From assembly GCA_038503065.1 (NCBI GenBank), contig JBCAMK010000010.1:1426001-1490000 (forward strand): a DNA stretch of 64,000 nucleotides. The letters run 5' to 3'. The notes under the pieces are model-generated. The model was not told where the DNA came from. It saw only the letters and a list, made by a program, of their open reading frames with translations, and made no database searches. This stretch comes from Paragyromitra xinjiangensis. Its lineage: Eukaryota > Ascomycota > Pezizomycetes > Pezizales > Discinaceae. The translations under genes and the position numbers were made by a program. Positions 54,705 through 64,000 of the stretch are shown in pieces. Position 1 is the first letter of the stretch. Every line of letters starts with the position of its first letter.

Positions 54705-55952
54705 ACGGACGCTAAGGATGGCCCGCCGGCCGGCTTAACACCCCTACATCCGTTTCTTGTGTCACTTTTTTCTTTTCCTTCTCACTTCTGGAAGCGTTGC
54801 GGTGCTTATGTTTGGCTTGTTACTATTTTATCTCCTCATCCTTCTTCTTATCTGTCGGGTCCGTGTCTTCTTTTTTGCGAGTTGGATGTATCAGTAGAGA
54901 AGGGTTTTGGGCTAGGTAGGTGCTATGGGGCGAAGAAAAGAAAAGAAAAAAATGACACGATGAACGAGTAGCATGGCAATGCTTTGTATATGGAATTTAG
55001 GAAGAAGAGAATAAGTAAGAAAAAGAGAGAGACGTAAACATAGACGGCTGCATACATGTAGGTAAAGGGAGAAAAAAAAGGATTTCTGAAGCTGATGGAG
55101 GAGTTCCTTATCGATGATAGGTGCATGTAGTCCGTGCTGTCCTGTCTCAGTGCGCACGAATGCTCGGAAAAACAAATCTCCGAAAAAGAAAACCAGTCAG
55201 TATCACTCATCGTAAAAAAGAAACCACTTCATGGATAATCCCTCGAGTCTTTGAAACGGTGAGTTTTTTTTAAAGTTTTTTTGTAAACATGTGGGGAGAT
55301 GTTTCTATCGACCCTGCATATATCGCGTTACGATGAGAGGGGAAGGTTTCCTGTCCCGCTGGGCACGTCATCTCTCGCTTCGCCGGGGGAGGCTCTGGGT
55401 GACAAGCAGTCCCTTGTGTCGCGGCAAAATTGCGCAACACGTCCAGAGTACTCAGGTCAGGAAGAGACTTCTCGATCCTTATCGCCAGGAGAGGAAAAAT
55501 AAAACGTGGGGTTTTTAAGAAATAAAATCCCAGTATAGGAATCCATACCTCTAAAATCTACAAAGATATCCGGCCGATCTTAGATCATTACCCATTTCTG
55601 TGAGTATTTTTTTATCTAGAGTCTATCCGCCCCTCAAGATTCCTTTTTTTGTGCCTGGGGGGAAAAACATTTTTCTGGTGGGGTATCCCTGTCCTAGTGT
55701 GTCTTGGCAGTATCACGGGCAGTAACGCACAAAAAAAAAAACAACTTATTTTTTTTTCTCCGGTCCCTCGCAACTGGTTTTTTTTTTCCTTTCCTTCTGC
55801 TGTGTTCTGGCTTTTTTTCTCTCTCTTCCTTTAGTCAAATACCCCGCCCTATATAGGTTCTTTGGATTTTGAATTTTTCTTGTATTTTTTTTACTCCCTG
55901 AGCCTCAATTGAGTTTCTTTCTGTAAGAAGAGAAGAAAGACGAAAGATAGAG
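54705..55952. other. Intergenic
   Basis: 3' flank of adk1, then sequence with many T and A homopolymers leading to the ggc1 promoter. TACATGTA lies at 55053-55060. No gene is seen. Confidence 0.5.
55850..55856 (+). promoter_or_regulatory. TATA box of ggc1
   Basis: TATATAG lies 97 bases before the ATG at 55953, followed by T-rich sequence. Confidence 0.45.
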
Positions 55953-57281
55953 ATGTCTCCTATTCCAGTTTCCTCAAGTTCGGCAAAGAACATCAAGAAG
56001 GAGTCCGGTGTTGCTCGGTTGTTGGGTTCTGGTAGGTGGTCATCTTCAGTCACCTTTCCTCTCAGCAGTTCTGGACTAATTGCGCGAAATGCAGGATCTG
56101 CTGGAATCGCGGAGTTGGCGGTGTTCCATCCTGTATGTTATCTATCTTGTCGTTATCGGTTACGAGCAGGAGCTGATAAGCTGCTGTTATTCTAGGTTGA
56201 TACTATCGCGAAGCGATTGATGAGCAATCAGGGAAAAATCACCTCCGCGTCGACCTTGAATACTGTTATCTTTAAGGAGCACGCCAATTCGGCTGCAGGA
56301 CGCAAGTTTTTCTCGTTGTTCCCAGGGCTTGGGTACGCTGCGGGTTACAAGGTACAACGCACATGCAAATATTCTGTGTTTGGCTTTGGTGTTGATGTAG
56401 TGGGGAAAACAGATCTTGCAACGGATCTATAAATATGGTGGCCAGCCGTTTGTGCGTGACTACTTGGGCCAGCACCATGGTGATAAGTTCGATAATACTT
56501 TTGGAAAGGGTACTGGGAAGGCAATCATGCATGCTACTGCGGGAAGGTTTGTTACACCTGTTCCTCTCAATTTAGGGTGGGAATTGACTGGTTTTGCTGG
56601 GCAGTTTGATCGGAATCGGAGAGATCGTCCTCCTCCCACTCGATGTTCTCAAGATCAAGCGTCAGACCAACCCCGAGGCCTTCCGCGGTCGTGGGCTGTT
56701 CAAGATCATTTCCGATGAAGGATTCGGACTATACAGAGGATGGGGCTGGACTGCTGCCAGGAACGCACCAGGAAGTTTTGCGGTCAGTGGATTCTTAGCT
56801 CCAAGCGCTGGAAGTCAATGCTGATGCCATCACAGCTTTTCGGAGGTTCTGCATTTGCAAAGGAGGCCCTCGGTCTCAGCGACTACAACGCTGCAACCTG
56901 GAGCCAGAACTTCATTGCCTCCATTGCTGGTGCCTCCGCGTCTCTGATCGTCTCTGCGCCGCTAGATGTCATCAAGACTCGTATCCAAAACAAGTAATCT
57001 TCCTCTCCTGGCTTTTCTATTTAGTTCACTATATTGACCTATATAGGAACTTTGAGAACCCCGAGAGCGGTTTCAGGATCGTGTCCAATATGATGAAGAA
57101 CGAGGGTTTCACATCTTTCTTCAAGGGCCTCACGCCAAAGCTACTGATGACGGGGCCGAAATTGGTGTTTTCCTTCTGGATCGGTACGTTTTGATTCTGG
57201 TGTATTGGGTAGATGTGAATTGTTAGCTGACCTAGAATAGCGCAAACTTTGATACCCATTTTCGATAAGAAGTTGGCGTAA
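55953..57281 (+). CDS. ggc1: Mitochondrial GTP/GDP carrier Ggc1
   Basis: Eight exons (55953-56031, 56095-56132, 56196-56351, 56413-56546, 56605-56782, 56836-56993, 57047-57183, 57241-57281) give 306 residues. Ggc1 (Yhm1) exchanges GTP and GDP across the inner mitochondrial membrane and affects iron homeostasis. Three solute-carrier repeats are visible with signatures HPVDTIAKRLM, LPLDVLKIKRQ and APLDVIKTRIQ. Diagnostic Ggc1 blocks include GVARLLGSGSAGIAELAVF, SLFPGLGYAAGYK, QRIYKYGGQPF, GSLIGIGEIVLLPLD, GWGWTAARNAPGSFALFGG and KGLTPKLLMTGPKLVFSF. Every junction rebuilds family sequence. One difference from yeast is a Trp in the FSFWIAQTL segment. A TATA box lies 97 bases upstream. Confidence 0.96.
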
Positions 57282-58202
57282 TGGTAGCGATGAGGTGAAA
57301 GATTTAGGGAGGGTGGGAGTAATGTCCTAGACGGTTGCCGCAAAAGTTTGATGGGGGAGAGGGGAGAGAACACTTTGCGTTTGGTACGATTGACTGTATT
57401 TCATCTTTAGGGTTTCTTTTTTCTTCTTTTTTTTTCGTGGTAGGGATTTTGTTCTGATAGAGCGTTGGTAAACGTTTTAAGAAACCAAAAAGGCGATCTG
57501 TTTCGGGTTTTCTCTTCTTTTTCAATCTCATCTCCGCTCCTCCTGCACCGTTTTCGTGAGCGCAGCGTTTTCTGTATTATAGAAACTACTCTCTGCTAAA
57601 GAAAAATCTCTTAGATCGAAATAGCTGGGCTATGAGGTTTCTGGGTACTTTCCTGTGTAGTACGGATGAATTCTGTTGACCAAAGCAGTATTAGGGTATG
57701 CACGGAGGCACTGCATAGATCCTGGTCTGGTGCGTGCCTAGGATCTACCGGGCTCTGGTTCGCCTCCTTTCAGAGTCCACCGAAAAGTGTTCGGACTAAT
57801 TTGGTCACGGTAGAGATTATGTGGAATTCCTCCGCAGAAGATGTGTAAATGCAGACACTACCCCGGTATAAATGGATCCTCATCATACGAGTGGACGAAG
57901 TGAGGCATGGGAAATGTTTCTATCCAGATCATAGGGCGACAATGACCTATTTGCTGCAACCTGCTGATACTACATGTAATACCTGGGATGAATCTCCCGA
58001 ATCCAGCTTGCTAACCCTTCGCCAGTGCTTGTAGTTTCCTAATAGAGGAACAAAATCTCGAGTGATATTCCATGATTGAACACTTCAGTTAAATCACGTT
58101 ACTCATGCTCTCTCATCCCTCAGAGAAGCGACCCTCCTGTAATCTCGCGTTTGGTGACCGGGTAGTTATCGGGTGATAAGTTTGGAGAGTGATTTTGTTC
58201 CA
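57282..58202. other. Intergenic
   Basis: 3' flank of ggc1 and upstream region of the hydrolase gene. TACATGTA lies at 57971-57978. No gene is seen. Confidence 0.5.
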
Positions 58203-61200
58203 ATGTCTGTCGCCAAGCCTTTATCAACTATCACGCGTTTGGCGGCGCCTCTGAGAACAACAGCTTCTTTGCTACGAGCTAATATGCAATTGCAGACAGC
58301 ACTACTACCATGGGCCTCTGGCTCACTCGCTATATCTCAATGCTCGTCACCGTTAAGTATTTCTACTAATTGGGATATCTTAGGTCCCTTTCAGATCGGA
58401 ACGCGTGGTAAGTCCTGTACTCCTCATCTCGCTAGATGTAGCAACTGTACTGAGGTGTTACTGCAGAAGCAGAATGGGGAGCAGATCCATTGGAGAAACT
58501 CGGGGGGTTCAGGAATTTGACCTATGACACCACATCGCGGTTTAGAAGCTCCCTCCCTATTAACGGGACAGCGCAATGGTCTCAAACACAGTTCAGTGCT
58601 CATGACACGGCCCCAGATGCAGCTAAAGGCGCCGTGACTGTTGACTTCGATAACGTGGACTGGGATGGTCTTCGTTCTATCTACGGATGGTCTGCGATAC
58701 AGTTCCAGGCTTGGGCGCGAGGATCGTTGGATGTGTGTGCAGATGCTGATGCCGAGAGTGGCCAAACAACAATTATTCTACATGTGTGGAACATAGGTGA
58801 ATTCTGGATTGATGATACTCAGTACTTCGGTGGTGACTTTTATGGATATCGCCGTGCACCAGTAGTCCTACAGTTGGCACCTGGGAAACATAAGTTTGAT
58901 GTGAGGGTCACACATGACATCAGAAATTTCGGTGGGGGGATGCCACCGAAGGTCGCGTTCGAGATAGAGGCTAGGGTTTCTCCAGGAGGCTTAGTAGCAG
59001 TGCCGGAGGGTGCTGTTGTCTCTGATCTTGTTGAGGGGAAGATTATTGGGAAATGGGCCAGTATTCCACTAAGAAATGATGCTGAGAATTGGATCGAGGT
59101 GCTGGGAGTTGTGGCAAATGTATGTAAGCCTCTTGCGAATAACCGTGTTTACATAAGATTTCGTTTCTCATTGGTTTTGCGTTCCCATGGGACGATCCAT
59201 TAGTGAAGAGCTCCAAGCAGTATTTTGATTTTGCCCAAGATAATTTACCTTTGAAATTTGCCCCGGGGCAAACGAGACCTGTCAAATTCCGTGTTGAGCA
59301 GCTGGAATCTAATGCGACAGATTTGGCATTGAAATTTCAATATCGTGTTGAAGGGGAACAGGAAACTCAGTGGGTAGCTGTTACAAGAAGACTAAATAGG
59401 GTTTCCAACTGGTATTTGCCACAAAAATATACGTACGTAGCTCTCTTTTTATGAGGGGAATGGTGTTCTCATAAAATGTCGTGAATAGGTATCTTCATCC
59501 TTCGGGAATTGTGTCTTATGCAGTCATCAGACCACCTTCCCCATCTGCGCCTTGTGCTCCAAGTCCAGACAATAGGGTGCCGATACTACTAGCCCTTCAT
59601 GGTGCTGGCGTAGAAGCGGATAACCCGCAGTCGAAAGAACAGTATGACGCACTGCCTGACCTTTGCTCATGGCTAGTGCTTCCAAGTGGTGTTACATCAT
59701 GGAGCGGTGACGACTGGCGTAGGTCTTGGATTTTCCTACAATATTGCTGTTTCATCGTACTGACGTGTATATTCTTTAAGATGTTTGGGGCTTTGCGGAT
59801 GTAGAAGCTGGTATCAATGCGATCCCGGAATGGATGGAACAAGTTAAGTGGAAAAGACAAGGTATAGATCTGGAGAAATGGGTTATTAGTGGGCACTCGA
59901 ACGGAGGTATATCGCACCCTGTAAAATCCACCTAAGTTTTTTCAAACGAATACTAATTTAAATTATAGGTCAAGGTACCTGGTACGGACTTACCCAAAGG
60001 TAAGTTTATCGGCCAACAAAAGCGAAGCCCCTCAACATGTTGACATCTTATAGAAGTGACAAGATAATTGCTGCAGCACCACTCTCGGGGTATCTTTCGA
60101 TTCCAGGTATCTCATTGCTCTTCTTGGTTGATCCAACTAAATTGCTTACTCGTGTAGCCTATGTACCGTACCATATGTGGCATGAGGCAGATCCTAGGAA
60201 AATAGCAATGATTTTGGCGTCACTAAATACCTACAAACATGAACTTCTCGCTGGTAATATGGTTGGCACACCAATTCTTCAGCAGCATGGACAGGAGGAC
60301 GATAATGTACCTGTTTTTCATTCCAGGAGAATTTCGCAACTTATATCTGAGGCAGGGTGGAAAACTGAATATTGGGAAGTTCCTGGAAAGGGACATTGGT
60401 AAGGCTAAAATCACTGGGGAGGCTCGCTCCAGGCTCTTCCTAAGTCACTTTGGAGTGCTAACTATTCTAAAGGTGGGAAGGTGTGATGACTGGCGGAGGG
60501 TTAACTTCGTTTCTTGAGTACCACCTTCAAAAAAATCCTAACATCCAAGCTCTTCCGGATAGATTCTCCATTATCGTAGCGAACCCAGCAGATATGGGTG
60601 CCAGAGGAGGGATCGTAGTTGACCAGTTAGATACCCCTGATCAGTAAGTAATTCCACTAGATTCGGCCCCCTGATAAGTTAATTAATCATTTAGTCACTT
60701 AGATTTGGTCGTATTGATGTCGAACAATCTAGTGAGATCTGGAACATCAAAACATCCAATATTCGTAGATGGCATTTCGAAAAACCGAGGGCAACCGAAA
60801 CAAGTTTGCCAAGCCGAGTGATCATCGATGATCAAATTCTTAGCGTTAACATCACCCCGGATTCTGGAGCAAGTGTCTGGTTCGTTGCATCAGAAGACGG
60901 AAATTGGTCGGTCAGTGTTGGCCATTTTTGGATTTTCTAAACCTTGAAACGCTTCTAACGGCTTTTGCACATTCAGACAATTGGTAGCCCAGACTGGAAA
61001 TTGCGTGAGCGAAATGGTCGACAGTTGGGCGCCTTGGACGCAATCTTGAATTCAAAATCCCGCTTCAGTATTATCCTCCCTGAGAAGAGCAATAATTCAA
61101 CTTTTTATGAAGATGTGGCTCTCGATATCTCAAGAAACCTTTTTCAATATTTCGCAGCAGACTCTGAGATATTTATCGATTCATCTAAGTTGGTGGCCAC

Positions 61201-61585
61201 CGATGGAAACTTGATCGTTCTTGGCCTTTTTGGCAGCATGGGTATTAACACCCCAGCGCTTGAGAGAGAATTTCCAATTACAAAATTAGGGGACACCATA
61301 GTTATTACCGATGCTCGGGGTCGTCGGCGAATGTATCCACTCGAGCCAGGTATGGGGTTGGTATACTTGCATCCACTGCCAAATGAAAGACTAGCGCTAG
61401 TAATATGGGGAACGGATGAGATAGGTCTCCGCGCTGCTGCACGTCTGCTTCCACTGAGAACTGGTGTTGGCCAACCGAACTTTGTTGTAGTTGGGAGCGA
61501 GATGGGGTGGAGCGGGGTTGATGGAGTGAAGGCTATCGGAATGTTTGACTCCTTGTGGAGGGTGTCCCATGCTTCGTATCTGTGA
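58203..61585 (+). CDS. Large serine alpha/beta-hydrolase (S9-peptidase-like)
   Basis: Eleven exons (58203-58407, 58467-59123, 59204-59432, 59489-59718, 59781-59906, 59969-59999, 60054-60106, 60158-60398, 60473-60643, 60703-60910, 60977-61585) join to 919 residues. The N-terminal third is a beta-rich domain (WDILGPFQIGTREAEWGADPLEKLGGFRNLTYD, YGWSAIQFQAWARG, FWIDDTQYFGGDFYGYRRAPVVL). The hydrolase core begins at PILLALHGAGVEAD. The nucleophile Ser is in GHSNGGQG (S480), the acid is in QEDDNVPVF (D558 or D559) and the His is in GKGHW (H590). The layout matches uncharacterised fungal proteins annotated as prolyl-oligopeptidase-like or dienelactone-hydrolase-like. Substrate is unknown. An internal Met (MQLQTALLPWASGSLA) starts a signal-peptide-like stretch, so the true start may be 58284 and the enzyme secreted or vacuolar. 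One 31-nt exon carries part of the nucleophile loop. Confidence 0.85.
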
Positions 61586-62065
61586 TCGTAAACGCAGAAT
61601 TACATGTATTCGATGGTTTCTAAAAACATATTATAATACATGCATACATGTAGTCCTATATGTTTTCGATATATATACATGTATATACTGATAAAAATTG
61701 CGAATTCCTATCATTGTCCTAAGAATTTCAGTGCTCCCAACGTATATAAACCCTATACACTTCAGAGCCCTCAGAGCCTCAGAGACCCCAGTGGCTTCTT
61801 AGCTCCAGGGTCCTCGCACCCTCACCCCCTCCACCCCCTAGCGTACCCGCTCCTCCCTTTCCTCCGATACTTCTCTCTGTTCTTGCTTTTCTCTATCTTC
61901 CCTTCTCCCTTTCCCTTCTTCTCTCTCTTCCATCATCATTTCTTTGCTTACATACTACCACTCTACCATATTTCGTTCTTCACGCCTGGCGAAAAATAAG
62001 TTTGCCTTCGAAGTCCTAAAGCAGCGGGAATCAGATAAAATCCTTGTTGGTACTTTTCTGTTGCA
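61586..62065. other. Promoter region of the Pumilio gene
   Basis: Contains three TACATGTA palindromes within 85 bases (61601-61608, 61645-61652, 61676-61683), a TATATAAA box (61743-61750) and a long C/T-rich leader. Confidence 0.55.
61743..61750 (+). promoter_or_regulatory. TATA box of the Pumilio gene
   Basis: TATATAAA is followed by a C/T-rich leader of nearly 300 bases before the ATG at 62066. Confidence 0.45.
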
Positions 62066-64000
62066 ATGTCTGTCGAGCGTGATCTCCAGCCAGTCAATCT
62101 TGGCCAGCAAGATTTCGTAATTTATGAAGATACCCCAGACGAAAATAATTCTACAGGGACCTATCAGCAGGTTGATCACAAATTTTTAAGTCCCTTTTAT
62201 ATTTGAGTGATTACTTATTTTTTATTAGTCTGAGATGACTTTTTCTAACGTAGGTAATTCTGGTGAACCTACCGGAATTATCGCTCTTGTCACGTCTAAG
62301 ATGGCAAACCTCAATCCTTCGGCTACAATAACTCCTAATGATGAGGTCTACTTTCTGCACTCGCTCTCCTTGTGTTTGGCTCAGAGCTTCTTTTTCTAAC
62401 GATTGAATAGGAGGAAGAATATTCCAAGACGCCTAAGCAGACTAAATCTACTCCCGCCACCGACGTCCAGGAGTTACTTGCCAGGCTGGCTGAGCAGCAG
62501 AAACTAATCGATGAACAACAAGCAGCTCTTGATACAAAAGAAAAAGAGCTCTCCAAAGTCAGAATTGTCATCCCAGAGGATAACTGTCCCGGATTCTCTT
62601 GCTATAATAATAACACTATCAGAGTGGCAGTGGACTCTAACTCGCCTCCTTCCAACGATATCTCTACTACTATGTCAATTGACAACTCGGATACCTATGG
62701 ATATCGTCCAGCCGCTCAGTATCAGAGCGTAAATGAGCTCAACCGCCTTCAGACAGAATTGCAGGTTGCTCAAAGCAACATCTCGGCTCTAAGCCAGGAA
62801 CTCGTTCAGACGAGAATCACAAACCATACTTTTGACCAAGCATTGAGCCCATCCGGAGATGGGAAATTTCCGCTGGGTGGCGACGCCTCCGAGCATGCTC
62901 TCGCCTCCATCCAGACAGCTTTCGGACAATCTACACGTCCAAATGCTCACAGGGCTGACATTTGGGCATCCTCTACCTATGAGGAAGCAATTACAGAGCC
63001 TAATCTAGACTATCACCAACCTCAATCGCTTTCTGCAGGTCCTTACACGAGGCATTCGGGTATCTGGGGCCCTTCTTCAAAGCCGAGCATTACACAAACT
63101 CCTGCGTTACCGTTGCCAAGCCCGGCTGAGCTACAATACTCTAGCTCACTTAGGCGTGTCAGTTCACTTGAGCCTAGTGATGCTTACGGATCTGGGAATC
63201 GTGGGTGGAATGGTAACCGTTCGTTTACTGCTCAAGCTGGCCCTCCTGTTGCTGGTACCCCAGTCGGTGGCTTTCGCCGATCCTCATACAATCCACAAGC
63301 AACGCCATTTGTTCGTTCCAGCTTTGACCATGGAACGATTGGCATGGACAAAATACCTTCGAGTACAACCTACACTCCAAGCCCCATCGGTACTCCCCTT
63401 TCGCCATCCTCGAATACCGATTTTACCTCCGGCCCAAACGCCAGCAATACTATTTGGGGTCCCCATACTCAAGTCAGTCATCCGTCCCAGATAGTCCATT
63501 TCTTAAGTATTCACTAACATTAAAGCTAGATGCCACAGCAAAACTCACAACAGCAGACATATGTTTCCACCATGGAGCCTCTGAATTATAGGCGATTGCT
63601 CGAGCGAAGTGTCAATTGCAACTGGAAATATATCGTGGACAAGATTGTTTGCAACAACGACCAGCAAGCCTCGATTTTTCTCCAACAAAAACTCAAGATT
63701 GGCACAGTAGAGCAAAAGCATGCAATTGTTGACGCAATCGTCGCACAGGCCTATCCGCTAATGATCAATCGATTTGGAAACTTCCTCGTACAGCGTTGCT
63801 TTGAACACGGTACCTCTAAGCAGATCGATGGGATATCCAGCGCCATTCGTGGCAACACATTGAGCTTGAGCATGGATGCCTTTGGATGTCATGTTATCCA
63901 AAAAGCCTTCGATTGTGTTCCAGAGGATTTCAAAGCCACAATGGTTGCCGAGCTTCTTCGCCGCATCCCAGAAACTGTTATCCATAGATGTGAGATCTCG
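62066..64000 (+). CDS. Pumilio-family RNA-binding protein (3' partial)
   Basis: Four exons are visible (62066-62170, 62229-62345, 62411-63472, 63530-64000), with all junctions in phase 0. The frame is open at the window end, so 585 residues are seen and the rest lies outside. The N-terminal 430 residues are low complexity, with a Q/L-rich coiled coil (QELLARLAEQQKLIDEQQAALD), a second one (ELNRLQTELQVAQSNISALSQEL) and a Ser/Pro/Gly region with repeated WGP motifs (IWGPSSK, TIWGPHTQ). Exon 4 starts the Pumilio domain: DKIVCNNDQQASIFLQQKL, INRFGNFLVQRCFEHG and LSMDAFGCHVIQKAFDCVPED, at least two repeats. Pumilio proteins bind mRNA 3' UTRs and repress translation or promote decay. The relationship to yeast Jsn1/Puf2 or Mpt5 types cannot be fixed from this part. 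The first intron uses a weak donor (GTTGAT), so the exon 1/2 boundary is less certain. Confidence 0.88.

Overview
This window is nuclear DNA of a filamentous ascomycete. The proteins are of Pezizomycotina type. Genes are split by many 50-80 nt GT-AG introns with CTAAC/CTGAC-like branch sites; the ATP synthase beta gene alone has seven. That intron density suggests an early-diverging lineage such as Pezizomycetes, but this is an inference from gene structure, not a taxonomic search. I rebuilt the gene models by hand: each junction listed keeps the reading frame and, where the family is known, restores its conserved sequence.

Layout. 1-3395 has no recognisable gene. 3396-11955 holds a MARVEL-type membrane protein, two small acidic or charged unknown proteins, a Cdc1/Ted1-type metallophosphoesterase and a basic unknown protein. 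11956-15940 is a gene-poor stretch. 15941-18370 is a copper amine oxidase with its TPQ-forming tyrosine and copper histidines. 19679-26060 on the minus strand holds O-acetylhomoserine sulfhydrylase, the SWI/SNF-RSC subunit Ssr4 and a small spliced unknown gene. 27655-34339 holds the SNARE Bet1 (+), a Rab11/Ypt31 GTPase (-) and a seven-exon chromodomain protein (+). 37117-45319 holds the mitochondrial ClpX-like protein Mcx1 (-), ATP synthase beta (+) and the R-SNARE Sec22 (+). 47991-51684 holds a small unknown protein, ribose-5-phosphate isomerase and the proteasome lid subunit Rpn8. 53470-64000 holds adenylate kinase, the mitochondrial GTP/GDP carrier Ggc1, a large serine alpha/beta-hydrolase, and a Pumilio-family RNA-binding protein cut by the window end.

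The genes are mostly single-copy housekeeping genes in mixed orientation, with intergenic gaps of 0.3-4 kb. There is no operon logic. Two loose themes occur: ER-Golgi and post-Golgi trafficking (bet1, rab11, sec22, cdc1/ted1) and mitochondrial nucleotide and energy metabolism (mcx1, atp2, ggc1, adk1). I see no convincing mobile element, CRISPR array, rRNA or tRNA.

The most unusual signals are: a long chromodomain protein with a structured C-terminal half that could be a Chp1-like heterochromatin factor; a strongly over-represented TACATGTA palindrome (17 loci, 15 outside coding sequence); micro-exons of 11-13 nt; several undescribed small genes; and a possible homopolymer frameshift at the start of the 11050 gene.
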